Assembly: GCA_002413785.1 (NCBI GenBank)
Contig: DHXR01000017.1
Coordinates: 16,982-80,981 of the forward strand
Length of the DNA stretch: 64,000 nucleotides
From: Mucilaginibacter sp. UBA5151
GTDB taxonomy: Bacteria > Bacteroidota > Bacteroidia > Sphingobacteriales > Sphingobacteriaceae
Reading direction: 5' to 3'
Shown piece by piece: positions 1 to 8,869 of the stretch; position 1 is the first letter of the stretch; every line of letters starts with the position of its first letter. A program made the position numbers and the translations under genes. The notes under the pieces were generated by a model. That model was given only the letters and a program-made list of their open reading frames with translations, had not been told where the DNA came from and did not search any database.

Positions 1-158
1 GTTTTCATATCGGTAAGGATTGCTTTAAACTGTGTCAGCTTTTCAATATCCAGTACCAGTTGCTGTACATCCTGTGCGGTTGAAGCCTGGGCGTTAGCTT
101 TATGTGCTGTAGCAGTTATTCCGACTGTTAGTAATAGTATGATGATGATTTTCTTCAT
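1..158 (-). CDS. conjugal transfer protein, N-terminal part only (TraI/TerB-like family)
   Basis: An ATG at 158 opens a frame that runs off the left edge of the window. About 52 residues are visible: a signal peptide (Lys-Lys, then an Ile/Leu run, with an Ala-x-Ala type end around NAQA) and a segment containing VLDIEKLTQFKAIL. Secreted proteins starting this way follow traI-like genes in Bacteroidota conjugative operons and are sometimes labelled TerB-like tellurite proteins; that label says nothing about tellurite here. It sits 12 bases after the previous gene in the same direction, so it belongs to the tra operon. Family assignment is by context and N-terminal resemblance only. Confidence 0.6.
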   Translation of the reverse strand, partial: MKKIIIILLLTVGITATAHKANAQASTAQDVQQLVLDIEKLTQFKAILTDMK

Positions 159-170
159 GATGATTATTAT

Positions 171-842
171 TTAAGGATTAATGCCGTAAAGCTTTTGTAA
201 AGTGCCGTTACTATTGCCATCGTTGACCCTTTGCACCGCCAACACCCGCACCTGTGTACAAAACGAACAGGTAAAAACGTACTTGTCTTTGATGGATGCC
301 GTTACTTTATTAATACTTTTGATGCGCTCATCATCCGACATGACCAGTTTCCCCGGTGTTAATACGGTTTGCAATTCCTCCAAATCCTTGTTGCATTGGC
401 CCATCAGGTTTTGTGCTACATTTTGGATATAAGCTTGTTCTGCCGCCGATAAACCGGATAAATTACTGATTGCATTAAACTGGCTGATAATGCTTTGTTG
501 TTCATATTGAATGGCGGTCATATCCGTGCTGTTTTTGACAAGCGGGTTAACCTGGCTCAATGAATTATAATAGCCCTGGTGCAGGCTGTACTCACTTCCT
601 GAGAAGTTCTTAATGGAACTTAACTCACCACTAACGATATGATAACCCTGTTTCAGGGAACTTTCGCAAGCGGACAAAGCAGAAATTTGTTGTATCAGAT
701 ATTTGACCTGCGTTTTACCCTGCGCAAACCATTCGTCGAAAGATTGCGCCTTTGTCGTAGTTGCACTGGCAGTAAGCAGTAGCAGCAGTAAACCCAAACC
801 CCTAAAGGGGCTTAAAAGAGCTTTTACCTTATTGGATTCCAT
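171..842 (-). CDS. conjugal transfer protein TraI-like, secreted
   Basis: A 223-residue protein with a hydrophobic signal segment at about residues 14-32 ending near TTKAQS, followed by a mostly helical periplasmic region. Size, signal and position after the TraG ATPase and a lipoprotein match the TraI-type proteins of CTnDOT-like transfer operons. Two Cys near the C-terminus (FTCSFCTQV) form a CxxC-like pair. Its start overlaps the end of the upstream gene by 14 bases, which suggests coupled translation. Its partner at 829-1509 has the same layout and may be a distant paralogue. The molecular role is unknown; a part in mating-pore assembly in the periplasm is inferred. Confidence 0.6.
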   Translation of the reverse strand: MESNKVKALLSPFRGLGLLLLLLTASATTTKAQSFDEWFAQGKTQVKYLIQQISALSACESSLKQGYHIVSGELSSIKNFSGSEYSLHQGYYNSLSQVNPLVKNSTDMTAIQYEQQSIISQFNAISNLSGLSAAEQAYIQNVAQNLMGQCNKDLEELQTVLTPGKLVMSDDERIKSINKVTASIKDKYVFTCSFCTQVRVLAVQRVNDGNSNGTLQKLYGINP

Positions 843-1509
843 AATATTTTTTCAGGGTTATTACTTCGTTTTCACCGCCGGCCCGTTGCAGGCTTAGTAT
901 TTCATTTTGGTTGTTGAATTGCTGCATGTCGTTGTAATTACTATCCATGTGGTCGGCAGACTTATTGATGATCTCCATTCTTTTGGCATCCGGCATCTGC
1001 GTTTTATTGGAATTTATTACCAGCAGTATTTGATCTAAATCCTTGACGCTCTCCTGTAATATGCCGGAATAGACATTGCTCATATAGGTGAGTTCATCGG
1101 CTGTAAAGTGTTTGTCCGATTTCAGAAGGTTCCAAGCCCGGTTATAGGAATTGACCAGTGCGACTTGCTTTTGGGTCATTTCGCTAATCCTTGAATAATA
1201 AGCGATTGCGGTTTTAATTTGCCATAGTTCCTGGTAATAGGAACTAAACAGGTCTTTTTGTTTTTGCGACCAGTCGGATATTTCTGTTAGTTTCAGTTTG
1301 GATAACTGGTTTTCTAACGCCTTTTGAGCATTTTGCAGCCAGATCGTTTGGTTCTGCATACTTTGTACATGCAAGTCAATTGCACGTATGACCCTGCCTA
1401 CTGTGGATGAAATAACCGATCCTACTATAAATTGAGCATCTGCACCTTTAGGTATAGATATAAAGATTGTCATTGCGGAAATTGGCAGAATGACCATATA
1501 TTTTTTCAT
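829..1509 (-). CDS. conjugal transfer protein TraI-like, secreted
   Basis: A 226-residue protein with an N-terminal signal peptide (hydrophobic to about residue 20, cleavage near GADAQ) and long amphipathic helices. It ends in ITLKKYYGIQ, which resembles the LQKLYGINP end of the next gene, so the two look like a divergent tandem pair. It lies in the tra operon between a small lipoprotein and the second TraI-like gene. TraI-type proteins of Bacteroidota conjugative transposons are needed for or associated with mating-pore formation, but no biochemical activity is known for them. The assignment rests on size, signal peptide and order of neighbours. Confidence 0.6.
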   Translation of the reverse strand: MKKYMVILPISAMTIFISIPKGADAQFIVGSVISSTVGRVIRAIDLHVQSMQNQTIWLQNAQKALENQLSKLKLTEISDWSQKQKDLFSSYYQELWQIKTAIAYYSRISEMTQKQVALVNSYNRAWNLLKSDKHFTADELTYMSNVYSGILQESVKDLDQILLVINSNKTQMPDAKRMEIINKSADHMDSNYNDMQQFNNQNEILSLQRAGGENEVITLKKYYGIQ

Positions 1510-1572
1510 AATAAACCCCCTTTAATCACCTTTTAAGGATGATTATTCTATTTTGATGGTTAATAAATTTTG

Positions 1573-1950
1573 TTAATTGATCTTCTTGTATTCGCCTTTG
1601 GAATTGATGATTAACACTCGTTTAGCCGGGTCAAATCTGAAAACTTGCCCGTTAATGGTTTCGTTAAGTAGCTGCGTTTGCGGGTCAAATACGCCATTCA
1701 GTTTTTTAACTTTGTGGTGCTTGGGCAGTAATTTCCCGTCACGGATGGCCTGATAAGTAGTATTTCTTGTAATGAAATAAGCGTTATTACCCGCCAGGGT
1801 AATGGTTAATGTGTCTTCCGCCTGTGCATATTCACCTTTTGCTGAGTTTATATACGTGCCGGGTATAAATGCTTTTACACTGTCGCTTTGATTTTGGCAA
1901 GCTGATAAGCCGATGATGGCTAACGCTAATACTAAATAGGCTCGTTTCAT
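1573..1950 (-). CDS. small lipoprotein of the transfer operon
   Basis: A 125-residue protein with a type II signal peptide: MKRAYLVLALAIIGLSAC, so Cys18 would be lipidated. The mature part is short and probably all beta, with DTLTITLAGNNAYFITRN resembling lipocalin-like or META-type strands. It lies 60 bases after traG and 63 before the first TraI-like gene in the same direction, so it is probably co-transcribed. Small lipoproteins at this position are common in Sphingobacteriaceae conjugative elements; a role in anchoring or sealing the mating apparatus, or in exclusion, is only inferred. Confidence 0.55.
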   Translation of the reverse strand: MKRAYLVLALAIIGLSACQNQSDSVKAFIPGTYINSAKGEYAQAEDTLTITLAGNNAYFITRNTTYQAIRDGKLLPKHHKVKKLNGVFDPQTQLLNETINGQVFRFDPAKRVLIINSKGEYKKIN

Positions 1951-2010
1951 ATTATTGAAGATTGCACCGATGTTTCTTTGATTGCACCGATTGGTTAATT
2001 ATTGGGTTAA

Positions 2011-4512
2011 TTATTTCTTTTTGTCCCTGATTTCCTGCGCCAACACGGTGATACCTTTTTGGATACTGCCGTATTTCCGGGCGTACTCCTGTACCCTGAC
2101 CTTTTCGCTTTCCTCTGTTGTATAGGCCAAATATTCCTCGGGGGAAACTTCCGTCCGGTAAACCTTGCTGTATTGTCCGCCCAGGGATATAAATACTTCC
2201 TTGTATTTACGATTTGGGTCGTTGGCCTTGTTCATCGAAAGGATCTGCGCTTTTTCCTTTTCGGTCAATCCTAAGAGTTCCTGTATCTGGTCGAACTTGT
2301 TTTGGTATTTACTTTGGTCAAGTAATATTTTGCAGTCGGAATTATTGATGATTGCCTGTTTTACAACCGGCGAACTGATGATGTCCTCAACTTCCTGCGT
2401 TACCACTACCGCTTCACCAAAGAATTTTCTGACCGTTTTAAAAAGGTACTTGATGTATTCTGCCATGCCCTCTTTGGCTATGGCTTTCCAGCACTCTTCT
2501 ATCAAAATCATCTTTCGGATGCCTTTAAGCTTGCGCATCTTGGAGATAAATACCTCCATGATGATTAGCGTTACCGCAGGAAAAAGGATGGGATGGTCTT
2601 TTATAGAATCTATTTCAAAGACTACCAGCCTTTCATTGAGCAGATCAAGGTTTTCGGTTGCGTTCAGCAAATAGTCAAACTCACCGCCCCGGTAATACGG
2701 ATTAAGCACATACAGGAAATTACCGATGTCAAAATCTTTTTCCTTTACTTTACCATCTTCCAATACCTGTAAATATTCTTCTTTCAGGTATTCATAGAAA
2801 GTATTAAAGCAGGGAAAGATGTCGGGATATCTAACCAGGTGCTGAAAATAGCCTGTGAGTGCATTGGATAAGGCCACATATTCCGATCTGCGGAAAGTTT
2901 CATTATCTTTTTTCCATAACGCTAACATCAGGGTTTTGATACTCTCTTTTTTCTCGGTGTCCAGTATATCACCCTCGGATAAATAAAAGGGATTGAATTT
3001 GATCGGGTCGTTTTCCGAATAGGTGAAGTAATATCCACCTACTAAATCACACAACCCTTTATAACTGTGCCCTACATCCACCAAAACGATATGGGTGCCC
3101 TGTTCATAGTAGGCGCGTACCATGTGATTGGTAAAGAAGCTTTTGCCTGAACCGCTTGGCCCCAAAATAAACTTGTTGCGGTTAGTTGTAAATCCCTGCT
3201 GGATGGGTTCATCGGAAATATCCACATGCACCGGTTTGCCGGAAAGGCGGTCGCCCAACCGGATGCCAAAGGGACTGATACTGTCGCGGTAATTCGTTTC
3301 GAGATTAAAAAAACACGTTGCCTGTTCCACGAAGGTATCAAAGGTGTCGTTCATCGGAAAGTCTGCTTCGTTGCCGGGTAAACCTGCCCACCAAACCTGC
3401 GGCGCTCCGTCGGTTTCCTGCTTGGCGGTGGCATCCAGTTGCGCCATAGCGGAACCGACTAAATTTTTAAGGTCTTTAATTTTGGCTGCATCGTCCGACC
3501 AGGCCAATACATTAAAATGCGCTTTGACAGGTAAACGTTGCTCCCCGATAGCTTCATTTAAGAAATCATTACAGGCATCCCGGCCAATTTCATTTTCCCT
3601 CGAATAAGCGGACAGGGATTGCAGCCGCAATTTCTTTGCTTCGAGCCGCTTGATCGTCTTCCCGGCATCCTCAATAAAGATGTACTGGTTATAGATGTGG
3701 TTACAATTCAATAGCTGGCCTAAAGGACTGGCAAACCCAATGCTGAACTTGGTTTTATCGGTGCTATACTTATCATAATTGATACGGCTACCGCAAAGCG
3801 CGGGCAAGTCTTCGGCATCTGATAGCGTATATAACTCACAATGCTGGTCGCCGACCTTTATTTCATCTTTTAAATGAATGTCCCTGATAACGGACTGCTG
3901 GCCCGGGTTCAGCAAAAAGCAAAATTGCTCAATAATACCCGGCTGGTTTGCTGTTCCCGCCAATTCATCATCATTCAGCCTCTGCATGGCAACAAAACCG
4001 CTGTCTGTCAGGATGCGTTCAAACTGGCCTGTGCAGTCCAAAAAATCCTTAAATAAGACAGGATTAATGGTTTGCTGCGGTACGATGGATTTGCGCAGGA
4101 TATTGTTGTAAACGGATGAGGCCAGCTTACGGTCATTGGGCTTTTTGGTAAGGAATATGTAACAGCGGTGCGCCAGGTATGGCCGTTCATTAAAAAATCT
4201 TTCGCTTGAACGGGACAGGAAACTTTTATCCGTCTTTTCAAAATTTGCCTTATAAGCAGCTTCGGTAAACCAATCCTGTTTGTGAAAAATGCTGAATTGT
4301 GGTAATACTTTGATCGCTTTTACCCATGCCTGGTGGTAGGCTTCGTAGTCCCGGTCTGATAGCGAAAAAATATCCGGCAGCCCGGCTTCGTAGGCAATAG
4401 TGATGTCGCCATTTGCCGAAAGGATAGCGGCATTTTCTACTTTACTCAAAGGCCATATATCGGCACCTCTTATTCCTCCGTTTGTCGGATAACTGTTTCT
4501 GCTACTATTCAT
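2011..4512 (-). CDS. traG: TraG family conjugative transposon ATPase (VirB4-type)
   Basis: An 833-residue AAA+ ATPase that powers assembly and operation of the type IV secretion channel at the cytoplasmic face of the inner membrane. The Walker A motif GPSGSGKS lies at about residues 451-458 and the Walker B strand MILIEECWKA near residue 690. The N-terminal half is the VirB4/TraG-type N domain. The start was placed at the ATG at 4512 because it gives a 4-base ATGA overlap (4509-4512) with the stop of traF; an in-frame upstream ATG at 4557 would extend deep into traF. Length and order traE-traF-traG match CTnDOT-like elements. Confidence 0.93.
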   Translation of the reverse strand: MNSSRNSYPTNGGIRGADIWPLSKVENAAILSANGDITIAYEAGLPDIFSLSDRDYEAYHQAWVKAIKVLPQFSIFHKQDWFTEAAYKANFEKTDKSFLSRSSERFFNERPYLAHRCYIFLTKKPNDRKLASSVYNNILRKSIVPQQTINPVLFKDFLDCTGQFERILTDSGFVAMQRLNDDELAGTANQPGIIEQFCFLLNPGQQSVIRDIHLKDEIKVGDQHCELYTLSDAEDLPALCGSRINYDKYSTDKTKFSIGFASPLGQLLNCNHIYNQYIFIEDAGKTIKRLEAKKLRLQSLSAYSRENEIGRDACNDFLNEAIGEQRLPVKAHFNVLAWSDDAAKIKDLKNLVGSAMAQLDATAKQETDGAPQVWWAGLPGNEADFPMNDTFDTFVEQATCFFNLETNYRDSISPFGIRLGDRLSGKPVHVDISDEPIQQGFTTNRNKFILGPSGSGKSFFTNHMVRAYYEQGTHIVLVDVGHSYKGLCDLVGGYYFTYSENDPIKFNPFYLSEGDILDTEKKESIKTLMLALWKKDNETFRRSEYVALSNALTGYFQHLVRYPDIFPCFNTFYEYLKEEYLQVLEDGKVKEKDFDIGNFLYVLNPYYRGGEFDYLLNATENLDLLNERLVVFEIDSIKDHPILFPAVTLIIMEVFISKMRKLKGIRKMILIEECWKAIAKEGMAEYIKYLFKTVRKFFGEAVVVTQEVEDIISSPVVKQAIINNSDCKILLDQSKYQNKFDQIQELLGLTEKEKAQILSMNKANDPNRKYKEVFISLGGQYSKVYRTEVSPEEYLAYTTEESEKVRVQEYARKYGSIQKGITVLAQEIRDKKK

Positions 4513-4832
4513 AATAAGGTTTTTAATTGGGTGAATAAGCGGCGCGAACTGAACCATAGGTATTTTGGCATTTGCTTTTTGGCGAAATATTTCATCAACC
4601 CATGTTCGCCGTATTTGTGGCTTAACCGGAATACGATAAGGAACAAGGCTGTCCCTAAGCCTAAGATCACCGGCAGAATTATAAAGAGGCTTAGGCCGCA
4701 GATGTACAACACGGCAAAACTGACCAATAGTGAAACAAGCCCTACCGCCAAATAAGCGATGTATTGTGCGCGCAAACCTTTAAATTCAATCGGTTTGTTA
4801 ATTCCCTTGTTGATATGATAAACGCTGCTCAT
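4509..4832 (-). CDS. traF: DUF4133 conjugative transposon protein TraF
   Basis: A 107-residue inner-membrane protein. After an N-terminal INKGINKPIEFKGLRAQYI segment typical of DUF4133, two hydrophobic helices follow (about residues 27-45 and 50-70), and the protein ends in a basic cytoplasmic tail. TraF-type proteins correspond to the small VirB3-like subunit of Bacteroidota mating pores. The start at 4832 overlaps the traE stop as ATGA (4829-4832), and its own stop overlaps the traG start in the same way, so the three genes are translationally coupled. Confidence 0.9.
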   Translation of the reverse strand: MSSVYHINKGINKPIEFKGLRAQYIAYLAVGLVSLLVSFAVLYICGLSLFIILPVILGLGTALFLIVFRLSHKYGEHGLMKYFAKKQMPKYLWFSSRRLFTQLKTLL

Positions 4833-5161
4833 AACCCGAAAAATGATTTGATTACAGTGGCTACCACAACTAAGAAAATACATGAGCCGAACCATGCGGC
4901 GGCAACCTTATTGGTATCCGGTTCACCGGCATTCCATTTGTTAAACACCTTGATGGCCCCGACGATGCCGACAACCGCACCGATAGCATACATCAGGCTG
5001 CAGCCGGTGTCAAAATATCCCTTGACCATTGTAGTTGCTTGTTGGATACCCGCATTCCCGTCCTGGGCCATTAAGGTTAAAGAGGAAAGAAGAAAGGCAA
5101 AAGTTAAGGCGATAGCAGAAAGCTTTTGGGCGAAAGGGGTATTATTGATTTTATTTTTCAT
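4829..5161 (-). CDS. traE: DUF4134 conjugative transposon protein TraE
   Basis: A 110-residue pilin-like (VirB2-type) small membrane protein. It has a signal sequence ending near LMAQDG, then GIQQATTMVKGYFDTG, then two hydrophobic helices (LMYAIGAVVGIVGAIKVF and a C-terminal one), with GEPDTN between them; this is the hallmark layout of DUF4134. The ATG at 5161 was chosen over one 45 bases upstream because it begins directly with a lysine-rich signal peptide. It is the first of the tightly coupled traE-F-G set. Confidence 0.92.
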   Translation of the reverse strand: MKNKINNTPFAQKLSAIALTFAFLLSSLTLMAQDGNAGIQQATTMVKGYFDTGCSLMYAIGAVVGIVGAIKVFNKWNAGEPDTNKVAAAWFGSCIFLVVVATVIKSFFGL

Positions 5162-5218
5162 GATTTTAATTTTTGAATTGCATTGATTATGAGATTGACT
5201 ACGCAAATTATGGGATGC

Positions 5219-5761
5219 TTATACCCAAAGGCTATCCAGTTCCTCGTCTGAAATTTCAAAGGCCAGGTTTTCACGGATATAATCGTTTAAGGCTTGCTGA
5301 TTAGAAGTGTTCCTGATCTTAGGATACTTGGAGCTTACCAAACCAAACAGGGATATGAAATCTTCTTTGTCCCCATGCTCTGTATCCAGGATATGAAAGA
5401 TACTTTTCAGTTCTTCCAACACATCAGGTATTAATCCTAACTTTGTGTCCCTGTCGTCATCTTCAATTGCAGTTGCTGCAACATTCGGTGCAAAACCGAA
5501 TTGCGACATACTTAACCTACTCATTCCTTCGGGCATAACCGGCTTGCCTATCAAAGTATCTTCATCAACTAAAGGGTCGTCTTCAAAGTCTTCATCCCAT
5601 GCGTGGGCCAATGGTTCGGGCTGCGTGGCTGGGCGATGGTTGCCGCTTAAAAAATCATTTAATTCTTTCCGGTAAAAGAGAAGGATAACCACCGCATACC
5701 AGGTGAGGGTAAGGATTAGGGCAGCGACTAAAAATGCTTGCCATGTGAAATAGTGTAACAT
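5219..5761 (-). CDS. membrane-anchored protein of the transfer region, unknown function
   Basis: A 180-residue protein with one N-terminal membrane helix (about residues 8-30, AFLVAALILTLTWYAVVILL), then a very acidic linker (DEDFEDDPLVDEDT) and a helical cytoplasmic C-terminal domain with another acidic end (ISDEELDSLW). Proteins of this type sit just before traE in Sphingobacteriaceae ICEs and have no described function. It starts 5761 and ends 57 bases before the traE start, so it probably heads the visible tra operon. No enzymatic motif is visible. Confidence 0.6.
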   Translation of the reverse strand: MLHYFTWQAFLVAALILTLTWYAVVILLFYRKELNDFLSGNHRPATQPEPLAHAWDEDFEDDPLVDEDTLIGKPVMPEGMSRLSMSQFGFAPNVAATAIEDDDRDTKLGLIPDVLEELKSIFHILDTEHGDKEDFISLFGLVSSKYPKIRNTSNQQALNDYIRENLAFEISDEELDSLWV

Positions 5762-5918
5762 AATATTTTACTTTTATCACGACACCCTATTGTGCCGTGA
5801 TTTACAAAAGCAAATTTTCAACAACCCCAAAATCTTTACTGAACTATTCAGGGATACCTTAACAATAAATGTTAAATCGTTTAAAATCTGATATTTATGC
5901 GGCCTACTATTTTGTTTT

Positions 5919-6791
5919 TTATCTGTTGTTTCCCCTGTCTGGGTCATGCTCATCTTCCTTATCCAACTTATGGATGATGCTTTCTTTCATTTCATCGAGG
6001 TATTTAGTTCGGCTAAGCCGTTTCCTGCGCCTGAGTTCAGCCAAACGTTTGGACGGCACGCCTATGCTGACTTGGAACTTTTCTTCCAGCCATCGGAAAA
6101 TTTCGGAGAGACTGGCCGTACCGTTCCTGACTTGCCCGGTATTGAAAAAACCGATACCGACTTCAGCCAGGTTAATCGTATCGCCCGTCCAGTTCATCTC
6201 TCCGGGATCATTTCCAATCTGATAAGGGGTAAGCGGGTTTTTCTTCAGAAAGAGTAATCTTTCAGTAACCCATTCCTGTAACCCTTCAAAAGCTTTGAAC
6301 TTGGAAAATAGATAGCCGCAACTGGTGCAAAATTCGGGGTCAAGATCAGGCACGTTTGGTAATAGTACACTTTGAACTTCGGCGCCACGCACGAAATAAA
6401 GGTTGTCCAGTTCATCAGCGCCGAGTTTATAATACTGGTAGAGAAAGGCATACTGCCGGAAGAAACGTTCGATATAGTGCAATTCCTGCTCCAGGTAAAC
6501 CACTTGTTTTTCCATGTCGCCGAATGGTAAACCGGCTTCGATAGTGTACAATTCGGTGTAATAGATTTGCCACTGATAAAATGCGGGCTTGGTGTACTTG
6601 AAAATTGGGATTTCGTCTGCCTTAGTTTTAAATGGATACTCTGTGAGATACCCCCTTAACTTTTTCAGGGCATCCCGGATTAATTTCAAGGCGCTGGTGA
6701 GTTTTTTAAATGGGTCTTTGATCTGTAAAACAACCTGTTCCAAATCCTGCTCCAACTGTTTTGACAGCCGGGTACTCAATTCCTGAATCAT
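5919..6791 (-). CDS. rteC: RteC domain protein, ICE excision/transfer regulator
   Basis: A 290-residue RteC-family regulator. Family features visible in order: PFKTKADEIPIFKYTKP and an IYYTELYTIE segment, FFRQYAFLYQYYKLG, LDNLYFVRG, then the C-terminal winged-helix-like block with WTGDTINLAEV, FNTGQV and RKRLSRTKYLDEM. In CTnDOT, RteC binds inverted repeats upstream of the excision operon and activates it, which starts mobilization. The start was set at ATG 6791 (MIQELSTRL); the in-frame extension to 6917 encodes no family-like sequence. It stands alone between the tra operon and a GNAT/LuxR pair, with repeats in its upstream region. Confidence 0.93.
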   Translation of the reverse strand: MIQELSTRLSKQLEQDLEQVVLQIKDPFKKLTSALKLIRDALKKLRGYLTEYPFKTKADEIPIFKYTKPAFYQWQIYYTELYTIEAGLPFGDMEKQVVYLEQELHYIERFFRQYAFLYQYYKLGADELDNLYFVRGAEVQSVLLPNVPDLDPEFCTSCGYLFSKFKAFEGLQEWVTERLLFLKKNPLTPYQIGNDPGEMNWTGDTINLAEVGIGFFNTGQVRNGTASLSEIFRWLEEKFQVSIGVPSKRLAELRRRKRLSRTKYLDEMKESIIHKLDKEDEHDPDRGNNR

Positions 6792-6948
6792 ATTAGCTAT
6801 ATTTAGGTAAACCCTGACATGCCTGTTCACTGGCAACAACTTCTCACTTAGGCAGGATGAGTACTTATTTATTCTTATAGATTTGAAATTTGCATGAATA
6901 CTTAATAACCAGGTCAAAAGTATTCTTGCGGAAAGGAGAATGAAATAC

Positions 6949-6989
6949 GCTATAAGACGTATTTATACTACGCCAAAAGGCGTATTTAT
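6949..6989. promoter_or_regulatory. repeat-rich control region upstream of rteC
   Basis: CGTATTTAT occurs at 6958-6966 and again at 6981-6989 (23 bases apart). TACGCC/GGCGTA arms at 6969-6974 and 6979-6984 form an inverted repeat around AAAA. The block lies about 160 bases upstream of the rteC start and in the gap after the LuxR gene, a natural place for a binding site controlling rteC. Which protein binds is unknown; in CTnDOT the activator of rteC is RteB. Confidence 0.35.
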
Positions 6990-7020
6990 GGCTAATATGA
7001 GGGTTAAACCATTTTTTTCG

Positions 7021-7938
7021 TTAAGCTTCCAATTTAATAATGAGTTCTATTCTACCAGATACCCCGGCTTTTTTGTAAATGTTTTCTATATGTTTCTTGA
7101 CCGTAAATTCAGAAATATATAACTTTTTACCAATTTCTTTGTACTTAAAAGCCTGTCGGATTAATTGAACAATTTCAATTTCCCTGATCGTTAATGCGTA
7201 TTGATTGCAATTTTTTAAAAATGCTTTTGGTGGTACTGAGTTTATCGTCAATTCTATAAGCTGTTCATACTCTAATCTTAGTTGTTTTACAGACTTCACA
7301 ATAAAAATGATGGTAATCACGATAAGACCTGTATTGGTAAACAATACCTCCATCAGTTGACTTTCTTCTACCAGGCCAAAGAAAGTTAAAGAGGCCCAGG
7401 GGACTACAGCGCAATACAATGCGATTTCCTCAAAGTATTTATTTTTATTCCTTTCCGCTTCATACTTATTCCGAATAGCACGGAATATCACCCAAAGCAA
7501 TATGATTGAGTAAATAAGCGGCACTATCATTCCGAACCGGATATCAACATTCAGATTGCCATTAATGGCATAAATCAGCACAAAAAAAACCAGATAGGGC
7601 AACATTAAAAATAAAGGAACGCCAAATAATGCGTGCCAGCGTATTGATTTCAAATCGAACGCCTTGTAAAAGTAAAAAGGGAAAAAGGATGCCATTAAAA
7701 ATCCACTGCCATAAGCAATCATTTCTTGTATAGGTATGGGTATATCTATTTTTGGATCAGGAAAAAGGCCGCCGGTTATATTGTAAAATTGAAATAGGAA
7801 AAGCAATAAAAGGTACAATAAACGACTTTTATCCTTTGGGCGAAGGATGTAATAGAAGATTTGGAAAATGAACATGCAAAATTCCAGAACTATAAAAATA
7901 AAGGTAACAATGTGAATTTGTGTTCCGAATACCAGCAT
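7021..7938 (-). CDS. multi-pass membrane LuxR-type transcription regulator
   Basis: A 305-residue protein with six to seven predicted membrane helices (residues about 5-230) followed by a C-terminal LuxR/GerE-type helix-turn-helix (about 240-305: LTIREIEIVQLIRQAFKYKE, IGKKLYISEFTVKKHIENIY). There is no receiver domain, so signal input would come through the membrane part directly to a membrane-tethered DNA-binding domain. It follows the GNAT gene after 8 bases in the same direction. The ligand and targets are unknown; rteC, 230 bases downstream, is a plausible target by position only. Confidence 0.8.
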   Translation of the reverse strand: MLVFGTQIHIVTFIFIVLEFCMFIFQIFYYILRPKDKSRLLYLLLLFLFQFYNITGGLFPDPKIDIPIPIQEMIAYGSGFLMASFFPFYFYKAFDLKSIRWHALFGVPLFLMLPYLVFFVLIYAINGNLNVDIRFGMIVPLIYSIILLWVIFRAIRNKYEAERNKNKYFEEIALYCAVVPWASLTFFGLVEESQLMEVLFTNTGLIVITIIFIVKSVKQLRLEYEQLIELTINSVPPKAFLKNCNQYALTIREIEIVQLIRQAFKYKEIGKKLYISEFTVKKHIENIYKKAGVSGRIELIIKLEA

Positions 7939-7946
7939 ATATATGT

Positions 7947-8528
7947 TTATAGTTTACCTGCATCGCGTTTTAAAAAGAACAAAGCATAGCTTAGTTTAAG
8001 TTCATGGTATATTTTGAACCCAAACCGTTCATACCAGGGCAGATTTTTTAAAGTGGATGTTTCAAGGTATATCGGAAGATTTTTTGAATTGCCGTCTTCT
8101 ATTATTTCCTGTAGTAATTTACTGCCTATGCCAGAATGTTGATTTGACTTGTCTACACTTATGAACCATAGATAGTACATCTTTTCTTTAGTCTGTATTT
8201 TTTTAATCAAGCCTTCTCTGCGTAGCGTTTTTTGGATGCCACCCAATCCTACACAAAAAAAGATCAACTTTAAGTCCATGAGAATTGATTTAAGTGTTGT
8301 GCGTTTTTGATCAGGGAATACTATCAATGCACAAGCTTTTTTATCATTGGATAGGTATATAGCCCCAAATAGTGAGCATATTTCAAATGAATAATCCATT
8401 AATACACGAATACGCTGAACCCTTTTGCTATCTTGTTTAACAATGTAATTAACACTTTGGTTATCATCGAAGGATTCGGCAAGTAGGTTTACTACCAAAG
8501 CCCTGTCGTTTGGGTTTGCATTAATCAT
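7947..8528 (-). CDS. GNAT family N-acetyltransferase
   Basis: A 193-residue acetyltransferase. Motif A, which binds the acetyl-CoA pyrophosphate, is visible as HSGIGSKLLQEIIEDG (residues about 130-145), followed by the motif B region NLPWYERFGFKIYHEL typical of GNAT C-termini. The substrate is unknown. It lies directly upstream of the membrane LuxR regulator in one transcription unit, so the regulator may respond to the same compound. Resistance-type acetyltransferases are frequent ICE cargo, but nothing shows that this one acts on an antibiotic. Confidence 0.82.
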   Translation of the reverse strand: MINANPNDRALVVNLLAESFDDNQSVNYIVKQDSKRVQRIRVLMDYSFEICSLFGAIYLSNDKKACALIVFPDQKRTTLKSILMDLKLIFFCVGLGGIQKTLRREGLIKKIQTKEKMYYLWFISVDKSNQHSGIGSKLLQEIIEDGNSKNLPIYLETSTLKNLPWYERFGFKIYHELKLSYALFFLKRDAGKL

Positions 8529-8869
8529 AATTGGTTTTATAATATTTAGAAAAGGACATTATCAAAAAGCGTTCCGATAAAATATGATAATAGATTATTA
8601 AGGTGTGCATTAAGCTACCTGTTATTATGCAACCACCGCGGCAAACCCTTTAGGTTTGGCCTAACTTATTTGAAAGAAAAATAAGAAATAATCCAATAAA
8701 ATATATAATTTGCGCTTATCTAAAAGCAAGCATCTCGCTTGCTATTGTGATAAGGTTTAGGTTGAAAGTCCCCGGCAGCGAGTGTTAGGGACTTTCTTAT
8801 TTTACTGGTTGAAAGCTAAAATCCCAAAAGTTATATTTTCTAACTTGATTAATATAACCAGCCTTTCAT
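8529..8869. other. intergenic region with three hairpins, no gene seen
   Basis: No convincing reading frame. Three inverted repeats stand in a row: CAAACC/GGTTTG at 8642-8658, AGCAAGC/GCTTGCT at 8725-8743, and GAAAGTCCC/GGGACTTTC at 8764-8796, the last followed by TTATTTTA on the plus strand. This could be a small structured RNA, comparable in role to the RteR sRNA of CTnDOT, or simply leaders and terminators flanking the mobilization operon. Confidence 0.4.
8764..8803 (+). terminator. hairpin, possible terminator or sRNA end
   Basis: Nine-base arms GAAAGTCCC (8764-8772) and GGGACTTTC (8788-8796) with a 15-base loop, followed by a T-rich run. It would terminate plus-strand transcription here; for the minus-strand coupling-protein gene ending at 8870 the trailing sequence is less T-rich. 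Confidence 0.4.

Noticed and set aside
1..158. Tellurite resistance gene (TerB label)
   Set aside because: Proteins of this kind in transfer operons are sometimes labelled TerB-like, but the signal peptide and position show a transfer protein; nothing indicates tellurite resistance.
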